Source of the DNA: Neckera pumila
Lineage: Eukaryota; Streptophyta; Bryopsida; Hypnales; Neckeraceae
Assembly: GCA_963969595.1 (NCBI GenBank)
Contig: OZ018417.1
Span: 8,930,501-8,994,500, forward strand
Direction of reading: 5' to 3'
DNA: 64,000 bases
Below the pieces are notes generated by a model that saw nothing but the letters and a program-made list of their open reading frames with translations, searched no databases and was not told where the DNA came from. Positions 36,606 to 47,561 of this stretch are shown piece after piece. The position numbers and the translations under genes are program-made. The stretch's first letter is position 1, and each line of letters starts with the position of its first letter.

Positions 36606-39600
36606 TACTGAATGGATGGATGGATGATAGAGGGACCATGAACCTTAAATTTTGTAGTTTTATCCACTATTTATGGATTTTTGGCCTTGTAATTTGATGT
36701 TGTATTGGTAAAGTTGCAAATTTCAAGGACTTACAAATCAAAAAGGAATGAAATTATACACATATTTAATGCAAACTGCTCATCCACCAAAAAAAATTCA
36801 CAATTTCATCCATATATACCATTCTTCATTCATTTGTTTTTGTAATTTTTAGAGTTCTTTGGCTATTTTTCACAAGAAGTGTCCAAACTAATTGTCACTT
36901 TCTAGTGCATTGAAAATAATAGAAATATAAAAAAAATTCAAACTTCCAATCATATAAAGTTGAACTAGACTACCATGGGAATTCATAGGAAACAAATTAT
37001 ACCATTTAATTGCTTAGATTAGGAGATTACAATATTTGAAGTTAGAAGAAAATAAATTTTGGACTATGCCCAATAGGATCAACATAACTTAATTCAAGTT
37101 TGTGGAGAAAGAGACACTGGGAGCTTGGATCATTGGTAGGTAGTTATGCTAGTTACTTGCATTCTAATTTTCAAAGATAATGAAGAGGAGTTTAAAATAC
37201 ACAATAAAAGCTTGTACAAAGAAAATGACCCCCCAAAAGCAACTTCACAAGATGGATTTCAACTTTTGGGAGAATATTCAATTTTTGGAAGATTCAAAAT
37301 TCCAATGATAAATACAAATCTTTTTTTTAATCATGCATTAAAAAAATAAAAAATAAAAAACAAAAATCTCATGAATTTACACTACAATTTGTTCAAATGG
37401 TAACAAAATTTCTCTAAGACTTCTGTTTTTAGATCACTAATTATAAATTTAAAAAAAGTTTTTTTTCTCATTTTCAACCATACATTATTTCACACAATAT
37501 TATGAAAATATATAGAAAAAAATTCAGCCCATTCAGCTTCATAGATTGCAAATTATAAGCGTTCAAAGTTAATGAGAAAATTTTTCACAGCTTCCCTACC
37601 TACTTGTTTCATTGCTTGCCTTCTTTATTAGCATACTACCCAAGGGCCTATAAAATTTTGAGCCCTATAACTTTTGACTCGGCCACCTGGTTGAAAAAAA
37701 TCCCTGGAAAGTTTGTAGAATTGTGCATCTTCGGTAAGAATTTTACTTTAATTTGCTCAAATTAGACTCTAATTTGCTCAAAAAGCTCCATAGAAGCTCC
37801 AAGAATTTAGGGATTAAACCCAAATGATAGACATAAAGCTTTCACTATGGAATATATAATTTTGAATTTTGAGATTGGTTAATTTCAGTGACGACCTTCA
37901 AGTTGGAACTCGTTTTGTCAATTTTTGAAGTGACCTTTGGGATTTCTATATTGACATCTATATGATTCACTTGCAACCATAGGGTGCTTTTGAAACTACA
38001 ACTTAAAATTAAGCCACGATCAGAACAATCCAAATTTTCTTGCAAATTTACAAAACCAAAATTGATAGAATTTGCAAGAAAATTTGGAACTTTAAATGAA
38101 AGTTGAAAGTTTTTTTAAGCCAACCAATGGATTTGGGATCTTTAAAGAATCTTGTATTGATCAATATAAACATAGTTTTCAATAAAATGAAATATTCTTG
38201 GAAAATGAGAGTTTGTAGAAGCACTAGAACCATAATTTCAAGGGAGATAGATATAGATATGCACAAAATAAGTAACGCATTGACCTACACAAATTAGGTA
38301 TGCAATTGCAAACATTACAAAATACTACTAAAAAATTCCTAAATAGTCAAGAAATGTGTAGAAAGTATTCATAGAATGTAAATGTTTTGGATTTCTAGAA
38401 AATAATCAACAAACATAATGTAGTTGTTTACTATAGAATAGTAGAGCATAAAAAATTTGAAATTCCGTGACTGTGATTCACTTTAAAAACATTTGAGTGA
38501 AATTTATAAATTTACAATGAAATATTGTAGTTTACATCTCCATTTTCATATAGAAAGAAAACCAATTGTGACTAGTATGAGTGCGATCTACTCTTCAACT
38601 TTTCATTGTTGAATGAAGACATAGAATGAAGATGAGGTTGTTTAACATGTGTCTTCTTGTAGCATCCAATGAACTACATCGTGGAAGAGAAAGATTATGG
38701 ACCTTAGATGTCATTATTAGTAGAAAAATGTGTCCACCACAACCTTGCAATACACAATTGGGTGCCTTTATGAATATATAACAACTATAGAGGCAATTTT
38801 TGGTGCAATCATAAACTAGTGATAGGAATGACTGCTGGATGAAGCATCGCTAAGAGCTTGAATGAAGACTACTTTCATCTATGGGTTCCCATTCGTTCAA
38901 CCAAGCTTTGGCTGATGTGAACTTCAAAAGTACAATGTGGACATGTGAAGTATGACGTGGATGGCATGAAGCCGTAGAGAAGTTGTAAGATAAATAACTA
39001 CTTCTAGAAAACAATTGGAGATCAACTTGTAAAGAATTAGTGACTCCCATTCTTGGAAATTTCTAATATTTTTATATTGAAGCAGGTTGACTGTACTATT
39101 TGATTATGATTGTACCTTCTTCTAGATGTTTGGGCATGAGAATGTAAGTCATGTAGCAATTATAAGATAAATAATTGTGGCAATTTAGGGCAGCAGTTGT
39201 TCTAGAGTTAAGGGTAGTGGCAATTTTAGGATTTAAGATGGCGGTGGCTTTAGGTTCATAGGTCAATTGCATTAGAGTCATTTTGTAGTTGTTTAGTAGT
39301 CAATGTAGGGTTTCAAATCGGTCATTTGTACTACTAGTAGTTATATTTGAGTAATCCTTCAATACAATATGGTGTAGTTTTCCCTTAGCAACATAAAGTA
39401 AGGCAACAATTTTTAAGTTCCACGTGGCATGCTATTGCATAATTGCCACCAATTTGAAGTTCTTAATAGTGCTGATTTTGTCTCTCCAACTTTGAAGTGA
39501 AGGAAACCCTAGTCTCCTACCTTAGTTTTTTTGTTGTCCATGCTTTTGCAAACTTTGCTTGGTTAATTTCTCTTTTTGTGCATCAACTTGTTTTCCTTGC

Positions 39601-39640
39601 CAACAATTTGAACTTTCATTCTTTCTTGCCTTCTTGCCAT
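36606..39640. other. AT-rich intergenic DNA
   Basis: Contains stretches related to the dispersed TTAA repeat group (near 37010-37030 and 37535-37570, and a TTTAGGGATTAA end at about 37807). It also contains AT-rich chance frames at 37146-37349, 37845-38297 and 38850-39050. No gene, RNA gene or intact element is supported. Confidence 0.4.
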
Positions 39641-40194
39641 ATGATTGTACGATATCCCAAAGAAAGAGTGCATAACTTCCAATTTAGTGCCTAAAGGCTT
39701 AATTTTGAAATCAGATTTAGAGGATGATCCATTGCGATTTTGAAAAAACTTTTTGAACAAAAATAGCTCAAAATTTATAGGAGAACAACTTTTGTTCTTG
39801 CACTTGAAGAAAAATGTGTCCGCCACAACCGGCTAACTACAACTAAGTATTCGATACAACTATTCTACAACTACAGTCCTCTCTATTTGCACCAAATCTT
39901 ATTCCATTGTTTTGCGGCATTGTAGTATACCATCAACACATTGTTTTAGTCGCAAAGTAGTTGTAGAATGAAGTGTTATGTATTGTTTTACTTGCAATAG
40001 TTGCAAAGCAGTCGTAGAATGAAGTATAGAATTACGAGTTGTACTTGAGTTCAAATTTAGAATGAATGTTCATCCAATATTTTCACCACAGTTGTTGATG
40101 TCAAGAATTCTACACTCTTTGGAATCCACCATGTCAATCTGTAGTCGCAAACTACAACTAGAAAACGACTAGGAAACAACTGCAACTATAAAAT

Positions 40195-40740
40195 GATAGT
40201 AGTCATTTCCTAGTTGTTTTGTAGTTGTATCCTAGTTGTATTCTAGTCATTTTGTAGTTGTTTTGTAGTTGTTTTTAGATTGTCTTATATCAATTATCCC
40301 ATATCAATTGTCAATAGTACCATTAGGTTAGACTTATAAGACTTCTAAACTATTCTACACTTATGTAATAGATTCTATTGATAGAGTTTAAAGTTTAACA
40401 ATGAATAGATTTCTATAATATGTAGATTTCTACAATATGTAGAAATTTAAAAATATTTAAAATCCAAGAAATTTTAAAAACCTGTGAAACTATTAAACCA
40501 GTGAAATCTATAGAATATCAAGATTTCAATTTTGGAAATCTAAAAAAATGCTAGATTTGAAATTCGAAAATCTAAAAAAATCTAAATTTGAAATCTTGAA
40601 ATCTAAAAAACAGCTAGATTTGAAATTCTAAAATTTTAAAAATAAATTAGATTTGAAATCTTGAAATCTAAAAAATAGCTAGATTTGAAATTCTAAAATC
40701 TACAAATCTTTGAAATTAGAATTTCAAAATCTATAAATTC
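40195..40740. repeat. AT-rich imperfect tandem repeats
   Basis: 40195-40280 holds a run of TAGTTGTTTTGTAGTTGT-like units. 40490-40740 holds several diverged units containing GATTTGAAAT(C/T) and AATCTAAAAAA. No coding content. Confidence 0.6.
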
Positions 40741-41224
40741 TACAAGTTACAAATGAGTCACAAATGAATTGCACATCAACAACCATTTCAAAAAAGTTCA
40801 TCGATGAAGTTCCACATAGGCTGTTGGATTCTTGAAATTTTGCGACTACAAATTCGACATGCGACTTGTCCACTGCAACTGTAGTCTCCAAATTGGTCCA
40901 TTTGTTTGGGCTTCATTTGTGAACCATTGAGGCATGAGAAGCTTTTGAGCGTAAAATGAAAGTTATTCTTTTATAAATTCTGAATTGTTTCCTTTCAAGA
41001 AGTAATTTCAAAATTTTAGTAATAGGTGTAGTAAATGTCATTTGAAAAAATTACCTTTGAACGTACAATATTCCATTTTGTCAATCACTCACTCACTACA
41101 AATGCACAATACACTATTTGGCCAAGAACAAAAGTTGTTTTCCTATAAATTATGAGCTATTTTTGTTCAAAAAGTTTTTTTAAAATCTCCATGGATCATC
41201 CTCTAAATCTGATTTCAAAATTAA

Positions 41225-41348
41225 TGTCTAGTTTGAATTTGTACGGTTACAATTCAAAAAAATTGATACAACTTATCAAAATGTTGGCATTTTGTTCAAT
41301 TTAGAGCAAATTCTAGGAAGCCCAAAACAGGCCTTGGGCATTTAGGGA
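41225..41348. mobile_element. 124-bp insertion at a TTAA site
   Basis: The segment is flanked by TTAA at 41221-41224 and 41349-41352. The inverted partner arm reads TTTCAAAA-TTAA-GCCTTTAGG without interruption (near 39695-39710), so the insertion site was a single TTAA. The right terminus, read inward, is TCCCTAAATGCCC, close to the family end. The left terminus TGTCTAG is not, so this may be an internally deleted or one-ended derivative. Confidence 0.75.
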
Positions 41349-41399
41349 TTAAGCCTTTAGGCACTAAATTGGAAGTTATGTACTCTTTCTTTAAGGTAC

Positions 41400-42690
41400 T
41401 GTACAATAGAGAATATGTAGGAGTGTGGAGACATAAGAGACCCACTTCTTCCATGCCAATCCTCACTCCTTGTCAATTAAGTTGTGGAATTTTTGTAAGG
41501 GGTGTGAGGTTGTTACTAGTTTAGCTAAGTGAAACAAGTATGTGCTTTTGACTTGCATTGGATTTTTGAGTTTTGATTCAAGGTATTATAGGGGGGTAGA
41601 CTATTGTTGCTAAGAGGATGCATGAGATCAGACTACTTTGATCTTTTTGCAATCTATTGCTAAAAATGATATGAATGACCCACTTCTTCAGGTTTATTGT
41701 TTATTGTTTATATTTTTGTTTTTTTAATGGATGATGAGGCCTTTGATGTGGCACTGGTGTTCCAAAATAAAGATGCTAAGCAAGAAAAAGTAAAGGACGT
41801 TGTGGGCACAAATGCTAAAAGTCATTATCAAATGGAAGAATACTTACAAGCAAGAGATTTGAAGTTGTTTGTACAATCGTAGTTCATTCATAGATTACCA
41901 TTACTTATGGTAGAGTTGAAGTATAGTTGTAGTTAAGTTGTGTTTTTGGCACAAATGCAATTTGTGACTAGAAGTAACATGAAAAGTGCAACATAAAAGT
42001 AAAATGTAGAGTATATAGAGTATTTTTATAAGTGAATTTATATAGGGTAATGAAGTAGCTAGACTTTGGTCTGAAATGCACACACCATTGTAGTCATTGA
42101 ACAATTAAAGAATGGAAGTTGTGTGAACAACTTTTGTATAACTTTAATCCATTAAGGTCTGGTTGACCACTTTGAGGTCGGAATTTCTACTTTTCCACTT
42201 ATAGCCAGAGTTGTAGAATGATTTCAAGGTTGGTGGGAAGAGGACAGATGTGGAAAATTTTGACATGAAGCTAATAGGACAAATTGCAAGAACTTATGAG
42301 CAAGCATGTGGCTTAGGCATTCAAAAATGCACCAAAATCTGAGCTTAAAATACGAACATCAATGCTAAAAGATGGCCATGAATGAAAAAGAACTAGGACC
42401 ATGTACCTGCTGACAGGGCATTCAGTACACCAAGGACAGCGTTGGGAGCTGAGAACAAGGGAGGGGAACGAGCGATATTTCCGTTGGCTTTTTGTTGTCC
42501 TGTCACTTATTTGGCGGTCTTGTGGCATAGGGGTCGAGGGATCCAAGGGCCTCAGGGCGTGAAGCTCAAGCTTTCTGAAGGGAGGCAAGCAACAACTTAT
42601 GCAAGGGACTGGACGTAGTGCACAATCGGGAGTACACCCACTATGATTTGCGATTGCACAACACAGATTACGGATGAGAGAATTAGTTTC
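41400..42690. other. Intergenic DNA, nothing recognised
   Basis: Short frames (41697-41882 plus, 41901-42104 minus, 42313-42693 minus) lack motifs. No repeats with clear ends. Confidence 0.35.
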
Positions 42691-42765
42691 CAATGAATGC
42701 TTGGAGTGGAGAGGTGGGGACGCCGTGTCAATGCACAGTTACTGCAGGACGGAGCTACTTGGTGA

Positions 42766-43543
42766 GTGATGGGTTTTTGTGGGGAAGAGGTTTGGGCAAT
42801 TGTCAAGGACCTAGTTGGAGACGTGTCGCCATTTATATTGACGGGTTACAAGGAGGGAAAATCGGACACCCATGATCGGGTGGTTTTTAGGTGTGTTCAT
42901 TGTAGTGACTTGAGAGTGCATAGTGCTGTTGGAATGCTTGCTTCCTTGCATATAGTAGAATGGTGGGCGTTGGAAAATGATTGACTAAGCGGAGCGACAG
43001 ATATGTGTGGCCACCACCTCCTCCTCCTCCACCGCAATTTACTCATGCAGCCATAGTATGTCTTGGCTAATTAGGCAGAGACCAAGCGACTTCCAATGGA
43101 CAAGCACCGAGTGTTACTGGGTTTGCTTGACAAGAACTATCTTATTTTGTATCCCATTCCACCTAGTGCTCACGGATACAAGAATTTGGGAGATTTGGGT
43201 GGGGCGCAGTTGCGCTATCTTTTGTATCATCAAGTTGCAAAGTTGCTTGGCTGGGGTCCAAGGCGCAAAAAAGGTAGCGAAAATGGCTTCCCAGTAGAAC
43301 TCCACGCCGATTTATGACAAACAGTCTTTCCGTGACGTATTGGCGGGCAAGGTTCCAGGTTCAGACGAGGCAAGCAATTACTTGCCATTTGTGGGGTCAT
43401 CAAATTCATTTGCGGATATGGCCATTGTTTTGGGAGGATTGTCGGATCTCCTTGGTGTCAAGGTACATCCCTTCTTCCCACAAGTTTCCAAAGGAGGGAT
43501 GCAGGTTTTGCAAGACCCGTGCCTTTGTGAGCCTTCAAGTTAG
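42766..43543 (+). pseudogene. Broken reading frame of unknown origin
   Basis: One frame runs 42766-43317 with stops near 42982-43080. It contains MDKHRVLLGLLDKNYLILY and a LGDLGGAQLRYLLYHQVAKL stretch. Shortly before its stop, the neighbouring frame continues with DKQSFRDVLAGKVPGSDEAS and SFADMAIVLGGLSDLLGVKV to a stop at 43543. The switch looks like a frameshift near 43300. Codon-like texture and higher GC than the surroundings suggest former coding sequence. The family is not recognised. A transposon gag-like or host origin is equally possible. Confidence 0.35.
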
Positions 43544-43559
43544 CACTTTGGACTCTGGG

Positions 43560-45480
43560 TTTATTTTTTGCAATTTATGTTAATTTTTAGTCCTATTTTG
43601 TGCAAATAGCATGGAACAAGTAATTGAAAGGGATTTGGTAGAAGTCCCTACCAAGTCGATGAAGAGTCTTCCTAAAAACGTGGGAAGTACACCATATTGT
43701 GTCTTTCATGATTTAGGCCCTAATTTAGAACTTGAGAGAATAGATTAGCCTTTCCGAGAGAAGTGCGGATGTAAGAGTTAGCCAGTCCTAGTGTCTTGTC
43801 TATGTGAAACTAAGCCTGCAAGTAGCATGTGACGACCTGGCTAAATAGAGAGTCTACTAATAGAGTTACAAGAGTCTAGATCCAAGTCACAAAAGATTTG
43901 GAATAATTATGTTAAGGGAGCCGACCCATTGTTGACCATTTAAGCAATTACGCATATCTGCAGGGCAGGGTTCTTCAAGGGAGGAATTTTTCCATGTGTA
44001 GAAATTGAGTGAAGAAGGGTCCCATAATTTTCCAGATTTTTATTTCTCAAAACATAATTACTACAAATTTTTTTGCTAAAGATTCTATTCGACCTATTCT
44101 TGTTATATAGACCTCCCTATTTCCAACCAAAAACTGGTTGCTAATCCACCCAAGGTTGGTTGCAATATTGATCATCTTGTAGCCAATCATAATGCGCCAC
44201 ACCTGCATTGGAAATCGTGCCATAATAAATGATCAATTTTCTCCTGCTGAGCGGAAAGAAAACAATCTATAGGGCAAGAATGGGTAGTGGTCAGGAATGG
44301 ATCAAATTCCTTATATTGCAGGTAATTTAAGAATATCAAGCCAGAATGCAAAGTAGACGAAGGGTGAGGTGATTGGAATGTAGAGAAAGGTGCTTTTAGG
44401 ATAAAAGCATGCCAGGAGGTCAACTTAGGAGCCGATCATCTACAACAAAACCCGGTAACAGAATAATTTCTCCCTTAGGGGGAAATTATTAAGGAGCGAC
44501 TAATTTTAGTCTCCTTATGAATTGTATTACGGAGATTTGGTTTTGCCCTTAGCTTGTGGGAATTCTCAAAAGGTTGCCCCAAAAGTTTTGGGATTTTACT
44601 AAACTCCACGATGACTCCATGAGAAGTCAACTGCCTTTGAAACTGATGGTAAATTCATAGAAATTACCCAGAGTGCAGGAAAATCTCACTAAAAATTAGA
44701 ATAGAATTTTGTGTGTCCAATAAGCGACTTGTCAAGTTTGAAGACTTTCCGATAGTCAGAAGTCTTGGAATCAGCAACAACATCAAATTTAACAAGAATT
44801 TACAACATGGCGTCGGGTCGACTGGTGTACTCGGAGTTCACGATGTCCAAACGTTGCAAATGAAGAATATTTTCTTGCTCCCACAAACCTTCCAAGCAAC
44901 CCTAGCTAGTCAGATTCCTTGGAAAATGCAAATTCCAATAGTTGGAGTTTTGACCTTTTCTTTGAAGTTACCGTTAGTGGTTTTTACGGGCAAAATTAGC
45001 CTTGAAGAAGGGGGCAGAGGGTCTCATAGATCAATTCGGGTCTTCTGAATGCAATGGTGCAATTGGTTTTCAATTTCAAGTTGTTTCCTAAAAGATAGAG
45101 AGGGTCCAGCTGTAGATTTGACTTTTTAGAAGTAATTAGCGATAATTCTAAGTTAATTCTCAAAATATCTTGGTTAGAAACAAAGATGGAATTTAGTTAA
45201 GATCTCAAATCTTTGCTAAAAAATCCTCTTTGACTAAACTAAGAATATTTGGAAATATCATAGGATTAGAACGCATAATATCCTAAGATAAATAGGTTAA
45301 AATCCTAAATATCTTTGGGAAAAATCTAAGGTTTTACTTGGACAAGATTTCCTTGCTAATTAAGGCTTGTTCTAGATTAAACAAAGATTATTTAGGAAAC
45401 ATCTTTGGGTAGTTTAGGAATTAGCTTAGGGTTAGTTAGGTGAGTTTTTGGGCAAAAGCGTACAATATCTCGTGGTAAAT
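43560..45480. other. Mixed repeat-like DNA
   Basis: Contains a 111-residue plus-strand frame at 44713-45048 and a minus-strand frame at 44187-44423, neither with recognised domains. From about 45130 there are recurrent AAATATC(T/C)T-like and TTAGG-like words, which resemble an element flank or LTR U3 region. No boundaries can be fixed. Confidence 0.35.
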
Positions 45481-45505
45481 CAAGGGGGTGGGACTTCTTG
45501 AAAAG

Positions 45506-45513
45506 TATAAAAG
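45506..45513 (+). promoter_or_regulatory. TATA box (TATAAAAG)
   Basis: TATAAAAG in AAAGTATAAAAGGCCCCCC is a strong TATA consensus. It sits 25-60 bp upstream of a region with two sets of tandem hairpins, as expected for a transcription unit on the plus strand starting near 45535-45545. It could be a retroelement LTR promoter or a non-coding RNA promoter. Confidence 0.6.
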
Positions 45514-45543
45514 GCCCCCCTCCGAGGTTTCTTCTACTCCTTT

Positions 45544-45637
45544 TCTGCTCACTAATACGCTGCCAAAGTGTAGAAGACCTACACTTTGCTTCTGCTCACT
45601 GAAACTCTGCCAAAGTGTGGAAGACCCACACTTTGAT
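45544..45637 (+). repeat. Tandem 47-bp unit, two copies, each with a hairpin
   Basis: Units 45544-45590 and 45591-45637 both start TCTGCTCACT. Each carries a perfect 10-bp stem with loop AAGAC. Hairpin 1 (45564-45588) pairs CAAAGTGTAG with CTACACTTTG. Hairpin 2 (45611-45635) pairs CAAAGTGTGG with CCACACTTTG. The single stem difference is a compensatory A-T to G-C pair. Confidence 0.85.
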
Positions 45638-45859
45638 TTCGCTTACCGACACTTAGTCGGGATTATTTATTGAGGCCAAGACACGGCCATCTTTTGCTTT
45701 CAATTCACTTCCTTTAGTGGAGGTCTTGGTTAAAGGACGCAGGATTCCCTAAAACCAGCAAACCAAACTAAAATTCACACTAGGAGGGATAGTCCCCCAG
45801 AAGCTTGATACGTCATTTAACACTAACTAACTTTTCATTGTAACAGCGTTGACTTGATT

Positions 45860-45990
45860 AATTCCTAATTTTTGGTTAAACACTATCATGTGTACCTCAT
45901 TTAGGAATTAAACTATTGGAGAAGTTGTAACTTGTTCTAACCTTTGATTTTCGGTTTAAGCACTATCATGTGCACCTCATTCAAAGATTA
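45860..45990 (+). ncRNA. Candidate structured RNA: two tandem covarying hairpins
   Basis: Hairpin 1 pairs AATTCCTAA (45860-45868) with TTAGGAATT (45901-45909). Hairpin 2 pairs TAACCTTTGA (45938-45947) with TCAAAGATTA (45981-45990), one C-A mismatch. Aligned from the loop, four stem pairs differ by compensatory changes. The inner part is nearly constant: GGTT(T)AA, a 4-bp stem ACAC/GTGT or GCAC/GTGC (a fifth compensatory change) around TATCAT, then ACCTCAT. It lies on the presumed transcript from the TATA box at 45506. It could be a leader of a retroelement or an independent RNA; no known family is recognised. Confidence 0.45.
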
Positions 45991-46408
45991 GATTGTCCGA
46001 GAAAGAACCAAAGTCGCTTATGTTCAAGTTTTTCCTGAGGTTGCTCCCACACGGCAAAGCTTTGACTTTAAGATCCATTAGTTAGAATTATTTAGTTAAA
46101 CCTCGGAATTCTCTTAACTACTTAGGTAGATCCTTAGAATGATTAGAAGTTTGTGTTCTTAAAAGATCCCCAAATATACGTTTGATTGTGAAAACCATAG
46201 AAGTTGTGAGTTAGCAATCGCGTAGCTTTAGGAAATTTCCCAAAACCCAAAAACATTAGGATACTAGCATTGTTGTTGTTAGTTAGTACTTGAAACTAAA
46301 ATTCCCCCTAAGAATCAAACAAACCTTAGATTAAACCTTAGATTAAATTATTTTTTCCTAGAAATTAGTTCAGTTATCAAAGATAAAGAACCAGCCAAAG
46401 GATCCAGC

Positions 46409-46694
46409 ACTGAGAGTCCAGGGAGCCAACATCGGGAGAGCCAGGGAGTCCAGCGTCGAGAGAGCCAAGAGTCAGTGTCGAGAGAGCCAGGGAGTCAACG
46501 TCGGGAGGGTCCGGGAGTCTAGCCAATGGAAGCTCGCCACATCGTCGAGGATCTAGCCAACAAGAGCTCGCCTCGTCCAAGGGATCTAACGTTGAAGGAA
46601 GTCCAGGGAGTCGAGCGTCAGGGGAGTCTAGGAAGTCCAGCGTTGGGGGAGTCCAAGGAGTCCAATGCCGGGAGAGTCCAGGGAGTCCAGTGTC
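46409..46694. repeat. GC-rich minisatellite, units of about 22-27 bp
   Basis: Irregular tandem units built on GGGAGTCCAGCGTCG and GAGAGAGCCAGGGAGTC. The middle (46508-46595) is interrupted by sequence that fits less well. The 106-residue minus-strand frame across it (LDSLDSP-type repeats) is a by-product of the repeat. Confidence 0.8.
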
Positions 46695-47554
46695 CAAAAA
46701 TTAGATTAGCAATACGAAAATTGTATTTTCCAAGGATAAGGCCGTTGCTTGCCACACCAACCAACTTTTGTTTTCTTTTGCTAAAATTTGGCTTGTTGCC
46801 ACAAAACCTAGCCTCACCATTCTCTATAGCCATTCCACCAACAAAACACAACAACAAACTAAGAATGAAGAAGAATGTTGTTTTAGTTTTCTTTTATTAG
46901 GCCTAAGAAGCCAAATAGGAAGAAACAAAAGTCAACAAATATCTTAGAATAATCTAATTAAACTAATAAACCAACAAATAAAGAATAAACTAACTATTCA
47001 ATTGAAGTAATTGAATTAGATAATTGATAAAGAATCCTTTAAGTCTTTGAATTTAATTGAACAACAAAAGAATAGAAATTACAAATAGAATTAGGTTCTT
47101 GACTTTTAAATTAAACTTTTCAATTACATTTAAAACCAATCTATATTTTTTGGGGTATTTAACTTAATTCCTTAATCTAGAGGAATTCAATTAAAAACCC
47201 TCTAAATTAACCAATTATTGTAGGATCTTAGCCAAAAAAAATGTAGGAACAAGGGAATTTCAAATTGATCTAATTCCAATTACCTTCTAAAATAGGCAAA
47301 GAAATTTACACAATGGAGAACAACGATTATTTTGAGACCATCATGCTTGTGATGTGCGATGACGGCATGGTAGAAGCCATCAAGACTAAGGTATGTAAAT
47401 TCTACATTTATTTATTTATTTATTGAATTGATTTAGAATTAAAATTTAAAAGTTAGACATTAGTTAGGTTAGAATCTTAGTATTAGAACACGTAGGTAAT
47501 TTTTAGAGATCTCTTAACCCATTTCATGCAAAAAAAATAACCAACATCCAGAAG
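46695..47554. other. AT-rich DNA up to the Mutator-like element
   Basis: Rich in AATTA-like words. Near its end TTAACCCATTTCATGC (47516-47531) could be a piggyBac-type terminus (see findings). No gene is supported. Confidence 0.4.
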
Positions 47555-47561
47555 CTCAGGT

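Larger units (their letters stand above)
39655..41396. repeat. Fold-back structure with unequal arms
   Basis: The left arm (39655-39802) is the inverted copy of the right arm (41121-41396). Shared blocks include AGTGCCTAAAGGCTTAA, TGAAATCAGATTTAGAGGAT and CTTTTTGAACAAAAATAGCTC with their reverse complements. The right arm is 124 bp plus one TTAA longer because of an insertion listed separately. The 1.3 kb between the arms is AT-rich, repeat-laden and non-coding. Confidence 0.75.

Noticed and set aside
44187..44423. Minus-strand frame with KIDHLLWHDF, resembling the zinc-binding tail of LINE reverse transcriptases
   Set aside because: One short match without the surrounding Cys/His pattern or any reverse transcriptase motif nearby.
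43860..46300. Full LTR retrotransposon
   Set aside because: There is a TATA-led region that resembles an LTR, but I found no second LTR, no primer-binding site I can defend and no gag-pol domains.
46377..46900. Pro/Leu/Ser-repeat frame (-) and 124-residue frame (+)
   Set aside because: Produced by the GC-rich minisatellite; no start context or splice support.
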